Assembly: GCA_040772505.1 (NCBI GenBank)
Contig: JAXGYA010000005.1
Coordinates: forward strand, 124,001 to 188,000
From: Mariniphaga sp040772505
Lineage (GTDB): Bacteria > Bacteroidota > Bacteroidia > Bacteroidales > Prolixibacteraceae
Length of the DNA stretch: 64,000 nucleotides
Reading direction: 5' to 3'
Every line of letters starts with the position of its first letter. Position 1 is the first letter of the stretch. The translations under genes and the position numbers were made by a program. Below the pieces are notes generated by a model. That model ran no database searches, had not been told where the DNA came from, and saw nothing but the letters and a program-made list of their open reading frames with translations. This document shows, piece after piece, positions 9,566 through 18,636 of the stretch.

Positions 9566-10711
9566 TCAAGATGAAAATCTCATCTTTTCAAAAAATGATT
9601 TTTCGGAAGAAGATGGTACAGCTTTAAAACCGGGTGATGTCAACAATTTTTCAAGAATTTTCCGCTCTTCGGAATTAAGCTTTTTGGGAATCCAGATATG
9701 TATCCTCACCAACAAGTCGCCTTTGCCGTAGCCGTTAACATCAGGCAGCCCTTTTCCGCGCAGCCTCAATATTTTCTCGGGCTGAGTGCCCGGATCAATT
9801 TTAACTTTTACTCTACTGTCAACCGTTGGTATTTCTGCTGTTGTTCCCAGAGTAATTTCAGGAAAAGAGAGGAAAAGGTTATATATCAGATTATTCCCAT
9901 CCCGAATCAATTCAGGATGCTCTTCTTCAGTTATAACCACAAGTAAATCACCGTTTATGCCACCCCGCCGGGCTGCATTTCCCTTTCCGGTAACGGTCAT
10001 CTGCATTCCTTCACCCACTCCGGCAGGAATATTTATGGAAATAACTTCCTCATCGCGGAGCACTCCTTCGCCTGCACAATTGCTGCATTTTTCGGTAATT
10101 ATTTTTCCATCGCCATAGCATGTCGGACAGCTTGAAGTGGTTTGCATCTGCCCCAAAATGGTGTTTTTCACTTGTGTTACTCTCCCTGACCCATGACAGG
10201 TTGAGCATGTTGAATAGGCTGTGCCGTTTTTCGCACCAGTACCGCTGCATTGCTGACACTGGATATATTTTTTCACCTTGATTTTCTTTTCGGTTCCGTT
10301 GGCAATTTCTTCAAGGTTAAGTTTCACTTTTACCCGAAGATCGGACCCCCGGGCAACCCTGCGTCCGCTGCTGCCATAGGAACGGCTTCCGCTAAAGCCG
10401 CCAAACCCTCCGAAAATATCGCCAAAAGCGGAGAAGATATCTTCAATATCGGTAAAACCGCCAAAACCACCGCCTCCGGCAGCGCCACCCATTCCGGCAT
10501 GGCCAAACTGATCATAACGTTGTTTTTTCTCAGGATCACGAAGTACCTCATAGGCTTCGGCAGCCTCCTTGAATTTATCTTCAGCTTCCTTATTTCCCGG
10601 ATTTTTATCGGGATGATACTGCATTGCCTTTTGACGGTAAGCTTTTTTGATTTCCTCAGCAGAGGCATCCTTGCTCACCCCAAGCACTTCGTAATAATCT
10701 CTTTTTGTCAT
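9566..10711 (-). CDS. dnaJ: Chaperone DnaJ (Hsp40)
   Basis: Class I Hsp40 co-chaperone that stimulates DnaK ATPase and delivers unfolded clients. The J domain starts at MTKRDYYEVLG and contains HPD in MQYHPDKNPG. A Gly/Phe-rich linker follows (GGFGGFTDIEDIF...), then four C-x2-C-x-G-x-G zinc repeats (CQQCSGTG, CSTCHGSG, CPTCYGDG, CSNCAGEG) and the C-terminal client-binding domains. The frame opens further upstream at 10738, but 10711 gives the canonical N-terminus and leaves 16 bases after the grpE stop. It forms a grpE-dnaJ operon on the minus strand; dnaK is not in this window. Confidence 0.97.
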   Translation of the reverse strand: MTKRDYYEVLGVSKDASAEEIKKAYRQKAMQYHPDKNPGNKEAEDKFKEAAEAYEVLRDPEKKQRYDQFGHAGMGGAAGGGGFGGFTDIEDIFSAFGDIFGGFGGFSGSRSYGSSGRRVARGSDLRVKVKLNLEEIANGTEKKIKVKKYIQCQQCSGTGAKNGTAYSTCSTCHGSGRVTQVKNTILGQMQTTSSCPTCYGDGKIITEKCSNCAGEGVLRDEEVISINIPAGVGEGMQMTVTGKGNAARRGGINGDLLVVITEEEHPELIRDGNNLIYNLFLSFPEITLGTTAEIPTVDSRVKVKIDPGTQPEKILRLRGKGLPDVNGYGKGDLLVRIHIWIPKKLNSEERKILEKLLTSPGFKAVPSSSEKSFFEKMRFSS

Positions 10712-10727
10712 TTTTCCAACTTCCTGT

Positions 10728-11348
10728 TTATGCGCCAACTACTACTTTGGCATAGCGGATTACCTTACCATTCAGCGTATATCCTTTTTGAATCACTTCC
10801 ACCACTTTCCCTTTCAATTCTTCTTCCGGTGCGGGTATCTGTGTTACAGCTTCGTGTAGATCAACACAGAAAAACTGATTGAGCGCTTCAATTTCCTCAA
10901 CCTGATGTTGTTTTAGCAATTTAATCAGCTTGCTGTATATCAACACTGTTCCCTGTTTTCCCGGGTCATCTTCGGGCAGTAATTCCAGCGACTGGATTGC
11001 CCGCTCAAAATCATCAATCACCGGCAAAATATCCAAAATAACTGATTCACCACCAAATTTTATCAATTCTGCCCTTTCCCGAATGGTGCGTTTGCGAAAA
11101 TTATCAAATTCAGCCTGCAAACGCAGGTGCCTGTCAGTCAATTCCGCTAATTTTTCTTCCAATTCCGCAATTTTAAGTTCTTTTTTATCCTTCTTATCTT
11201 TTTTCTTTCTTTTAGCTTCATCTTCATCAACGGAAACTTCATCTTCAATCCCGGTTTTCTTTTCGGATTCGTTAACAGCCTCGCGGGAGTTTTTTTCAGC
11301 GGTTTCGTCAATCATCTCTTCTTTTTGATTTTTATTTTTCTCTGCCAT
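10728..11348 (-). CDS. grpE: Nucleotide exchange factor GrpE
   Basis: GrpE is the dimeric exchange factor that releases ADP from DnaK. The chosen start at 11348 (MAEKNKNQ) gives 206 residues; an upstream in-frame ATG at 11444 would run through the palindrome that probably ends the preceding gene, so it is rejected. The N-terminal 70 residues are highly charged (runs of Glu, Asp and Lys). A long coiled coil follows (LEEKLAELTDRHLRLQAEFDNFRKR) and then the C-terminal beta domain ending KVIRYAKVVVG, typical of the family. It is co-transcribed with dnaJ. No CIRCE element is visible upstream. Confidence 0.95.
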   Translation of the reverse strand: MAEKNKNQKEEMIDETAEKNSREAVNESEKKTGIEDEVSVDEDEAKRKKKDKKDKKELKIAELEEKLAELTDRHLRLQAEFDNFRKRTIRERAELIKFGGESVILDILPVIDDFERAIQSLELLPEDDPGKQGTVLIYSKLIKLLKQHQVEEIEALNQFFCVDLHEAVTQIPAPEEELKGKVVEVIQKGYTLNGKVIRYAKVVVGA

Positions 11349-11409
11349 AAACTTTTCATTTAAAATGCACCAGAAAGTATCAAAAAATCTGCCACGATTA
11401 CTATAAAAG

Positions 11410-11449
11410 ACAAATTGACACCCAAGTAAACCTTTAGGTGTCAATTTGT
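11410..11449 (-). terminator. Perfect 13-bp inverted repeat, probable terminator of the redoxin gene
   Basis: Arms at 11410-11422 and 11437-11449 are perfect complements (ACAAATTGACACC and its inverse) around a 14-base loop. On the minus strand it follows the redoxin stop at 11482 and is trailed by TCTTTTAT, so an intrinsic terminator is the simplest reading. It also lies just upstream of grpE, so a regulatory role for the heat-shock pair is possible. Confidence 0.55.
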
Positions 11450-11481
11450 GCTGAATAACCTATTTCAAGAGCAGATTGTCT

Positions 11482-11997
11482 CTACTTCTTTGCCAATTTT
11501 TCAAGTGTTGCCTCCAGTGCGGCGCCACGCAACTTACGGGCGATAATTATTCCGTTTCCGTCAATGAGAAAGTTGTCGGGAATGCTTCGTACCCCGTAAA
11601 CTGCAGCATATTTGGAATACCAGCCTTTTAGATCGCTGATGTGATAGGGCCACTCAAGCTTGTCTGCTGCAATTGTCTTTTCCCATTGTTCTTCTGTGCG
11701 ATCAAGCGAAACACTGAAAACGGTAAATCCTTTTCCGTTTTCAAATTCCTTGTCTTTATACTTTTTATAGACATTTACCACATTGGGATTCTCAACTCTG
11801 CACGGCCCGCACCAGCCTGCCCAAAAATCGAGTAAAACAAGATGCCCGTTTGTTTCAGAGAGCTTAAAAGTCTCGCCTTTGGGTGATTTGCCTATTAAAT
11901 CAGGCGCTTTGTTTCCGATGTTTATCCCCAGCTGTTGTCCGAAGGAGGCGCCTGTAAATAAGAGTATTACAATTGCTGAAATAAATAATCTTTTCAT
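11482..11997 (-). CDS. TlpA/ResA-like thiol-disulfide redoxin, exported
   Basis: A 171-residue periplasmic thioredoxin-fold protein. A signal peptide (MKRLFISAIVILLFTGASFG) precedes the AhpC/TSA-Redoxin domain. The active site is WCGPC in FWAGWCGPCRVENP (about residues 60-75), and the cis-Pro region is SIPDNFLIDGNG. The family reduces or rearranges disulfides outside the cytoplasm, often in cytochrome maturation or peptide scavenging; the specific target is unknown here. It lies on the minus strand between murA and grpE and is probably its own transcription unit. Confidence 0.88.
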   Translation of the reverse strand: MKRLFISAIVILLFTGASFGQQLGINIGNKAPDLIGKSPKGETFKLSETNGHLVLLDFWAGWCGPCRVENPNVVNVYKKYKDKEFENGKGFTVFSVSLDRTEEQWEKTIAADKLEWPYHISDLKGWYSKYAAVYGVRSIPDNFLIDGNGIIIARKLRGAALEATLEKLAKK

Positions 11998-12060
11998 TGC
12001 ACTAACCTTTGATTATTAAAGAAATTTGGTATAATTATAACACTTTTTTGAATAAAGTGT

Positions 12061-13365
12061 TTAAATGCGTGTAATTTTTGCTCCAATTTGTTGTAACCTG
12101 ATTTCAATGTTTTCATATCCCCGGTCTATTTGCTGAATATTGTCGATTGTGCTCTTTCCCCTGGCTGACAGGGCGGCAATAAGAAGTGCAATTCCTGCCC
12201 TGATATCGGGTGATGTCATCTTAGCACCTCTCAGAGAGTGGTGTCGGTCGTGCCCGATTACGATGGCACGGTGCGGGTCACAAAGAATAATCTGTGCACC
12301 CATGTCAATGAGCTTATCCACAAAAAACAAACGGCTTTCAAACATTTTCTGATGAATCAGCACACTGCCTTTCGCCTGCGTTGCAACAACAAGAAATACG
12401 CTCAGAAGGTCGGGCGTCAGTCCGGGCCACGGGGCGTCCGAAATGGTCATAATGGAACCGTCGATATAACTTTCAATTTCATAATGCCGGGTATCATTAA
12501 CAAGCAAATCATCGTTGTGTTGTTCAACCTGGATTCCCAGCCGGCGAAAAGAGTCAGGAATAATTCCAAGATGTTTCAGTCCAACATTCTTTATTGTTAA
12601 TTCGGAGGCTGTCATTGCCGCAAGACCGATAAAACTGCCTACTTCAATCATGTCGGGCAGAATACGATGGGAACATCCCTTCAGAGAAGTTACACCCTCG
12701 ATGGTTAGCAGGTTTGAGCCAATGCCCGAAATTTTGGCGCCCATGGAAACCAGCATTTTACAAAGCTGCTGAATATAGGGTTCGCATGCGGCATTATATA
12801 TGGTGGTATTGCCTTCGGCTAAAACTGCTGCCATCACAATATTTGCAGTTCCCGTCACCGAGGCTTCATCAAGCAGCATGTAGGTTCCCTTTAATTTTTT
12901 CGCATTCAGCGAATACCATTTATTGTGTGTATCGAAACTGAAATCTGCTCCCAATGCCTGCATGCCTGTAAAATGGGTATCCAGTCGTCTGCGCCCGATT
13001 CTGTCGCCTCCCGGCTGCGGAATAAAACCTTTTCCAAACCGTGCAAGCAGCGGCCCGACAACCATAACAGAGCCACGTAATCCGCCTGCCTGTTCAGAGT
13101 AGGTTTTGGTTTTCAGGTAATCCAAATTAATCTTTTTCGCATTAAACCTGAAAACTCCTTTTTGCCGGCGTTCAACATCTACTCCCAGTCCTTGCAATAT
13201 TTCAATGAGTTTCAACACATCCCTGATTTCCGGAATGTTTGAGATTGTGACATCTTCATCGGTGAGTAATGATGCACAGATAACCTGAAGTGCTTCGTTT
13301 TTTGCTCCCTGCGGCTCTATCACGCCCTTCAATGGATTTCCACCTTCTACCAAAAAAGTAGCCAT
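12061..13365 (-). CDS. murA: UDP-N-acetylglucosamine 1-carboxyvinyltransferase MurA (Asp at the fosfomycin site)
   Basis: First committed enzyme of peptidoglycan synthesis; it transfers enolpyruvate from PEP to UDP-GlcNAc in the cytosol. Its length of 434 residues is typical, and the N-terminal Q-GAKNEALQ holds the conserved Lys-Asn pair. In the catalytic loop the usual PGG-C-IG is PGG-D-RIG, with Asp121 (codon 13003-13005) where fosfomycin-sensitive enzymes carry Cys. Asp at this site is known to give natural fosfomycin insensitivity in Mycobacterium and Chlamydia and is usual in Bacteroidota. The start lies 15 bases after the DUF4290 stop, so the two genes are probably co-transcribed. Confidence 0.96.
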   Translation of the reverse strand: MATFLVEGGNPLKGVIEPQGAKNEALQVICASLLTDEDVTISNIPEIRDVLKLIEILQGLGVDVERRQKGVFRFNAKKINLDYLKTKTYSEQAGGLRGSVMVVGPLLARFGKGFIPQPGGDRIGRRRLDTHFTGMQALGADFSFDTHNKWYSLNAKKLKGTYMLLDEASVTGTANIVMAAVLAEGNTTIYNAACEPYIQQLCKMLVSMGAKISGIGSNLLTIEGVTSLKGCSHRILPDMIEVGSFIGLAAMTASELTIKNVGLKHLGIIPDSFRRLGIQVEQHNDDLLVNDTRHYEIESYIDGSIMTISDAPWPGLTPDLLSVFLVVATQAKGSVLIHQKMFESRLFFVDKLIDMGAQIILCDPHRAIVIGHDRHHSLRGAKMTSPDIRAGIALLIAALSARGKSTIDNIQQIDRGYENIEIRLQQIGAKITRI

Positions 13366-13380
13366 CTGAAATTTAAAGGA

Positions 13381-13971
13381 TTATTTTTTCTTTCTCTTCT
13401 TTTTTGACTGTGCCTGTGGCGGCGGTGCCTGAATTTTCACATCTGTAAGCTGGATATCCCGGGGCACTTTTAATCTGTTTCCCGATAACTCTTCCAGATC
13501 AATGAAAATTTTTTCATCTTCAACAGAATCTTTATTCCAGCTTAAATAAAGTTTTTTCATCTGGTTGGCAATCTGCTCAATTAATATCCCCTGCTCCTCG
13601 CCCTCCATCACAATAGCCTCTTCAATCAGTTTTTCAATAATCAACCCGTAATGTCTCAGTTTGATTTCATTCTGATTATAAGGCACTTTACGTGGTTTTT
13701 CAGTCAACATTTCCGGAGAAGGCAATTCATAGGGATAATCAATATCCAATTTGAAATCTGACATAATTGCAAGATGATCCCACAATTTATGCTTGTATTC
13801 CGGAACATCGCGCAGGTAAGGATATAAATTACCCATCACATCCACAACGGCATGAGCCGACTGGTTGCGTTTTTCCCTGTCCTCTATTGTAAACAGATGA
13901 TCAACCATTGCTTGAATGTTCCTTCCATATTCAGGCATGGAAAGTTTTTTTCTGCTTGTATTGTAATCCAT
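13381..13971 (-). CDS. DUF4290 domain-containing protein
   Basis: A 196-residue cytosolic protein of DUF4290, a family essentially limited to Bacteroidota. The N-terminal stretch MDYNTSRKKLSMPEYGRNIQ and the central DVMGNLYPYLRDVPEYKHKLWDHL are characteristic. The C-terminus is a Lys/Arg-rich tail (QSKKKRKKK) after a Pro/Gln stretch, suggesting an interaction with nucleic acid or another acidic partner. The function is unknown. It is placed directly upstream of murA, an arrangement common in the phylum, which hints at a role in the cell cycle or envelope; that is inference only. Confidence 0.88.
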   Translation of the reverse strand: MDYNTSRKKLSMPEYGRNIQAMVDHLFTIEDREKRNQSAHAVVDVMGNLYPYLRDVPEYKHKLWDHLAIMSDFKLDIDYPYELPSPEMLTEKPRKVPYNQNEIKLRHYGLIIEKLIEEAIVMEGEEQGILIEQIANQMKKLYLSWNKDSVEDEKIFIDLEELSGNRLKVPRDIQLTDVKIQAPPPQAQSKKKRKKK

Positions 13972-14092
13972 GAAATGATAATTTTTAAAATTAAATTGAT
14001 TTATGAAAATCTGAGGGTTCTAATGTTTTTGTCTGCAAAGCTAACATTTTCTTTGCAATACGGCAATTTTTCAAATAAAGTTCAGCCATTGC

Positions 14093-16435
14093 TCAATCTA
14101 TGATTTTCAGTCTTGCAAACCTGAGCAACAACTGTTTTTGCCCGGAATTGTGAAAAAAGACGATTGCTTTTTTATTTGGTGCAACGCCTTCAACTTTCAA
14201 CACCTTTCCAACGCCAAACCGTTGATGTTCAACCTTCATGCCCTGAACAATCTTCTCGGCATCGTCGCCTTCAAACGGAACCGAATCGGCTGAGCTTTCA
14301 GCTTTTCGTGCGGTTTTTCCAACAGATTCACTTTCACGCCCCAATCTTTTGCCCGGTGAATACAATTGCCGGTCTGTCTTAAATTGAGGACGGGTTTGGA
14401 AACGATTGTAAATAGCATCCTGTCCCTCATTTTGCCTACCTGAAACACCGAATGTAAGAGACTCTGCGGGTTCTAAATATTTTTCGTCAATCTCCTTTAA
14501 AAACCTGCTGGGTGAGCAAAATTCGAGGCTTCCCCACCGGTAGCGCTGATTAGCATAGGAGAACCAGGCATTTTCCATTGCGCGGGTCAGGGCAACATAA
14601 AACAACCTTCGCTCCTCTTCAATGGCTTCCGGCGAACCATTTTCCTCGGCATGGGCAGATGGAAAAAGGTTTTTCTCAAGCCCCACAACAAAAACATTTT
14701 TAAACTCAAGCCCTTTAGCAGAATGGACTGTCATCAATGTTACCTTATCCCTGTCTTCATCCTTTTCATTATCCTGATCGGTTAGCAATGCCACATCTTC
14801 AAGGTAACTTTCAAGTTTTGCAGGCCGTCCCTCTTCCAGTGCATTAAGGCTAAATTCCTGAATACCGTTTAGAAGTTCCTGGATGTTTTCATGACGGCTC
14901 AATCCTTCGGGAGATTTGTCGTTATAGAGCTCTTTCAGGATACCGGTTTTTTTTGCAATGGTTCTGGATGCTTCCCACGCATCAAACTCTGTTGCAATCC
15001 GGCTGAATTCAAGAATCAGTTCTTTGAAATTTAAAACTTTCGCCACTGTGCCCTTGTTCAGATTGGCAAAATTCTCACCGGGCAAGGAGCCGATTATTTT
15101 CCAGATTGAAGTTTCAGCGTTTACGGCAGCTGTTTCCAGTTTTGAAAGTGTAACCTGCCCGATTCCGCGTGCCGGATAATTGATAATCCGTTTAAGTGCT
15201 TCATTATCCCATGGATTGACCACCAGCCGGAAGTAGGCAAGTAAATCCTTAATCTCTTTTCGCTGGTAAAAACTCAACCCTCCATAAATTTTATAGGGTA
15301 TATTCCTTTTGCGCAGTGCTTCTTCAAAAATTCTAGATTGAGCATTAGTTCGGTACAAAATTGCATAATCCTGATTTTTATAGTGGTTGCGCAACTGGGT
15401 TTCTGCAATTTCCTGTGCCACAAGAAATCCCTCTTCATTATCCGTCAGGGCAGAAATTACTTTAATCGTTTTTCCGGGTTCTTTTTCTGAAAAAACAGTT
15501 TTGGGAATCTGGCGCTTATTTCTTGCAATTATACTGTTGGCAGCGTTTACAATCATTTGGGTTGAGCGATAGTTCTGCTCCAGTTTAAATATTTTGTGAT
15601 CGGGATAATCAGACTGAAAACTGAGAATGTTTTCAATTCTTGCGCCGCGAAAAGAGTAGATACTCTGGGCATCATCGCCAACCACGCACAAATTTTGATG
15701 AACAGCTGCCAGTTTTTTAATAATCAGGTATTGCGAAAAGTTTGTGTCCTGGTATTCATCAACAAGTATATAATTAAAGCGCTGTCTGTATTTATCAAGA
15801 ACTTCGGGATAATCCCGGAAAAGCAGGTTGGTTTTCAGAAGCAAATCATCAAAATCCATCGTTCCGGATAAGCGGCAACGCTTCACATACTCCTTGTATA
15901 TTTCAGAAATATAAGGCATTCTCATGGACTTGTCGGTCTGGCGGATTTCCGTATTTTGAGCATAGTAATCCGGTGTAATCAGATTATTTTTAGCCATTGA
16001 AATCCTTGATGCCACACTCCCCGGCTTATAGGTTTTATCGTCTAACTGAAGGCTCTTTATGATGCTTTTTATCAGATTTTTGCTGTCTGAAGCGTCGAGG
16101 ATTGTAAAATTTGACGGAAACCCAATAATCTCATGTTCAGCCCTTAATATGCGTGAAAATATGGAATGAAAAGTTCCCATCCACAAATAGCGCGATATTT
16201 TCTCGCCTGCCACTTCTGCAATTCGCTCTTTCATTTCGCGTGCCGCCTTGTTGGTGAATGTGAGCGCAAGAATTGTCGAAGGCTTAACTCCCTGTTTCAG
16301 CAAATGAGCAATCCGGTAGGTCAGAACACGGGTCTTCCCGGAGCCTGCACCTGCGATAATCAAAGCGGGACCTTCAGTGGAAATCACAGCTTCTCGCTGT
16401 GCTTTATTTAGATTTTCAAGATAATTCAAATCCAT
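14093..16435 (-). CDS. UvrD/PcrA-family ATP-dependent 3'-5' DNA helicase
   Basis: Superfamily 1A helicase of 780 residues that unwinds DNA in nucleotide excision and mismatch repair or clears replication forks. Motifs seen in order are LNKAQREAV (Q motif), AGAGSGKT (Walker A, residues 28-35), TFTNKAAREM, VDEYQDTN (Walker B), GDDAQSIYSFRGA, QNYRST, VTLMTVHSAKGLEF and ALTRAMENAWFSYA. The C-terminal 50 residues (VQGMKVEHQRFGVGKVLKVEG...) form the Tudor-like extension seen in PcrA/UvrD, which contacts RNA polymerase. PcrA and UvrD cannot be separated with certainty from sequence alone. It is divergent from the next gene, with 115 bases of AT-rich DNA between. Confidence 0.94.
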   Translation of the reverse strand: MDLNYLENLNKAQREAVISTEGPALIIAGAGSGKTRVLTYRIAHLLKQGVKPSTILALTFTNKAAREMKERIAEVAGEKISRYLWMGTFHSIFSRILRAEHEIIGFPSNFTILDASDSKNLIKSIIKSLQLDDKTYKPGSVASRISMAKNNLITPDYYAQNTEIRQTDKSMRMPYISEIYKEYVKRCRLSGTMDFDDLLLKTNLLFRDYPEVLDKYRQRFNYILVDEYQDTNFSQYLIIKKLAAVHQNLCVVGDDAQSIYSFRGARIENILSFQSDYPDHKIFKLEQNYRSTQMIVNAANSIIARNKRQIPKTVFSEKEPGKTIKVISALTDNEEGFLVAQEIAETQLRNHYKNQDYAILYRTNAQSRIFEEALRKRNIPYKIYGGLSFYQRKEIKDLLAYFRLVVNPWDNEALKRIINYPARGIGQVTLSKLETAAVNAETSIWKIIGSLPGENFANLNKGTVAKVLNFKELILEFSRIATEFDAWEASRTIAKKTGILKELYNDKSPEGLSRHENIQELLNGIQEFSLNALEEGRPAKLESYLEDVALLTDQDNEKDEDRDKVTLMTVHSAKGLEFKNVFVVGLEKNLFPSAHAEENGSPEAIEEERRLFYVALTRAMENAWFSYANQRYRWGSLEFCSPSRFLKEIDEKYLEPAESLTFGVSGRQNEGQDAIYNRFQTRPQFKTDRQLYSPGKRLGRESESVGKTARKAESSADSVPFEGDDAEKIVQGMKVEHQRFGVGKVLKVEGVAPNKKAIVFFHNSGQKQLLLRFARLKIID

Positions 16436-16550
16436 TCAAAATATAATTCAAAATTAAAAACACAAAAATAGAAGTTGTTTTATAGCAACTCAAACAATTA
16501 TATAGAAATTATACGTTAATATTGTAGCTTAAAGAATTCGGTAGATATTT

Positions 16551-17852
16551 ATGAAAAACAAGAACAAAATACACTTTTTTTTATTAATCGCTTTACTGTT
16601 AAGTTTTCATGTTTCTCCGGCTCAGCTGACTGCGCCCGGAGCTTCCGGAATGACAACAACTGAATATCGGGCTTTCCCGGAAACAGATAACATTTTTATT
16701 TTCTGCGTCGAAAGTGAAGGTATCCAAAATGGGGAACTTAACGTTCACACAACACTGCAAGGCACAAAAACATTTTTATGGGAAAAATACAACTCCGCAT
16801 CCGTTGATTTTGAGTTTTACCATTCGGAAAGCCTTGACGGGCTGGAGTCTTCTATTAAATCACTGTCTGATGGCGGCTATCGTGTTACAATTAATCAGGG
16901 AGAAACTGCTGAGGTTTTCAGAGCATGGATATTCAACAGTTGGATTTCAGCCACCGCTGAAATTTCGGATTCCAACTGCGAATCATTCAGGTTAACAGGC
17001 GATTTCAATGCCTCGGAAATGATATATTATGACCCGGAGAGTAACGAAGAAATTGAAATTTTCAGAGACCTGAAAGTGGAGTGGAAAGATAAGGATGCAA
17101 CGGTTGCAAGCGTGATTGATCCGCAAATATTTAGTCCGCCAACTGCCAACACCGAATATAACTTCAGGATTTATGACCGTTTTGGATGTGCAGCGTCAGC
17201 CACCGTCCTTTACGAATCCATTGTAACCAAAGCAAAGTTTTCCCTTGACCCGATGCAGGGCGAAGCGCCCCTCACAGTTAATTTCAGGAATGAATCAGAA
17301 AATGGCAGTCCAAATATGTATGTGTGGTTTTTTTATAAAAACTTAGACGATCTGAAAAAAGAAGGAGAGAAAACACAACAGGCAATTGACAGCATTGACT
17401 TTGTGGCTTATGATGATTCCCCTGTCTGGACTTTTGAAAAATCGGGGAGTTACAAGGTAAAACTGGTTTCAAAAAAAGAATCAGAATTTTCAGTTTGTGT
17501 GGACACTGCCTATATGGATGACTTTATCACGATTGACACTTCATTTATCGCTGCACCCAATGTTTTCACGCCAAACGGAGATGGCGTAAATGATCTGTTT
17601 GTGGTGAAGTTCTGGTCAATGAAAAATTTGAAAATTTCAATTTATAACCGCTGGGGAAAACGAATTCATTTTTGGGAGAGCAGTGATGTCAGGGGTTTTG
17701 GCAACACTTATACTGCCACCGTCTGGGATGGGCGATTAGGCGGCCGTTATGCCAGTCCCGGGGTATATTACTATGTTGCAGAGGGCAAAGGACGCGATGA
17801 CAAAAACAGAAGAGCCAGAGGATTTTTTCATCTTTTCAGGGATAAAGAGTGA
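16551..17852 (+). CDS. T9SS type-B sorting domain protein with PKD-like domain
   Basis: A 433-residue secreted protein. A Sec signal peptide of about 24 residues ends SPAQ. A PKD/Ig-like domain (about residues 225-320) contains FSLDPMQGEAPLTVNFRNES. The last 95 residues are the gliding motility-associated C-terminal domain: APNVFTPNGDGVND, IYNRWGKRIHFWES, VWDGRLGGRYASPGVYYYV. This type-B domain directs export through the type IX secretion system and attachment to the outer surface. The central part is not recognised, so the activity is unknown. Upstream DNA is AT-rich, with TAATATTG as a possible imperfect -7 box. Confidence 0.88.
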   Translation: MKNKNKIHFFLLIALLLSFHVSPAQLTAPGASGMTTTEYRAFPETDNIFIFCVESEGIQNGELNVHTTLQGTKTFLWEKYNSASVDFEFYHSESLDGLESSIKSLSDGGYRVTINQGETAEVFRAWIFNSWISATAEISDSNCESFRLTGDFNASEMIYYDPESNEEIEIFRDLKVEWKDKDATVASVIDPQIFSPPTANTEYNFRIYDRFGCAASATVLYESIVTKAKFSLDPMQGEAPLTVNFRNESENGSPNMYVWFFYKNLDDLKKEGEKTQQAIDSIDFVAYDDSPVWTFEKSGSYKVKLVSKKESEFSVCVDTAYMDDFITIDTSFIAAPNVFTPNGDGVNDLFVVKFWSMKNLKISIYNRWGKRIHFWESSDVRGFGNTYTATVWDGRLGGRYASPGVYYYVAEGKGRDDKNRRARGFFHLFRDKE

Positions 17853-17938
17853 TACCTTCCGGTATGATTTCCTTTTAAAATTTCATTTTTAATATCTTTC
17901 AACACACTACAAGCTGTCAATTAATTAGTTGCAATGCT

Positions 17939-18514
17939 ATGAAAATCAGTCAGAAATTAAATTTTTTATTGAAAAACCTTGCTAAAGGTTTGCTGTGGCT
18001 GGCGATTCTTCTTGCAGCGTATCTATCCTTTGAGAAAATCATTATGACAAATGCCCCGGATATCTGGATTAAGCATTTTTATTCAAAACCTCTGATAATT
18101 TATCTCATTTTTTGTGCTTCTGAATTTTTTGTAGGAATAATTCCACCGGAAATATTTATGATTTGGGCTTCAAAAAGGGGAGATGTATGGACTTATATAT
18201 CAATTATTGCTTTCCTTGCCGTGATCTCCTATTTTATGGGCTACCTCACATTTCTCATCGGAAAAATGATTCATAAAAAGGTATCTTTCAGATACATCAG
18301 AATAAAATTTTTCAAACAGACCTGGCCTCAGCTAAAAAAATATGGGATTTTTTTTATTATTGTTGCAGCGCTGACGCCGATCCCCTGGTCGGGCACTTGT
18401 CTGCTTGTTGGCTCTGCAGGTTATCCGTCAGACCGCTTTTTGAAATTAGCCCTGTTTCGCATTCTGCGCTTCGCCATGTATGGATTTATTGTGTATCAAA
18501 CACATCATTTCTGA
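17939..18514 (+). CDS. VTT/DedA-like inner membrane protein
   Basis: A 191-residue integral membrane protein with about five hydrophobic helices. It resembles the VTT (DedA/SNARE-associated) family: GIIPPEIFMIW early on and a TPIPWSGTCLLVGSAGYP stretch late, where DedA proteins have the Gly/Pro re-entrant loop. DedA proteins are thought to flip phospholipids or undecaprenyl phosphate. This member is short and lacks some typical acidic positions, so the assignment is moderate. It starts 86 bases after the T9SS gene. Confidence 0.68.
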   Translation: MKISQKLNFLLKNLAKGLLWLAILLAAYLSFEKIIMTNAPDIWIKHFYSKPLIIYLIFCASEFFVGIIPPEIFMIWASKRGDVWTYISIIAFLAVISYFMGYLTFLIGKMIHKKVSFRYIRIKFFKQTWPQLKKYGIFFIIVAALTPIPWSGTCLLVGSAGYPSDRFLKLALFRILRFAMYGFIVYQTHHF

Positions 18515-18636
18515 TTTGATTTTTTTGAATAAAAATATTCACTCCACACAAATTGAATATTTTTAATCTCAATTGGCTTATTAAACATTAAAAAGCTTAT
18601 TTTAGCAAGATTGTTTCATCTTAAAGCTAAAAGATT

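Noticed and set aside
10250..10882. 210-codon plus-strand open frame
   Set aside because: Lies antisense to dnaJ and grpE, which are certain; its protein is a hydrophobic low-quality mirror of the dnaJ Gly/Phe region.
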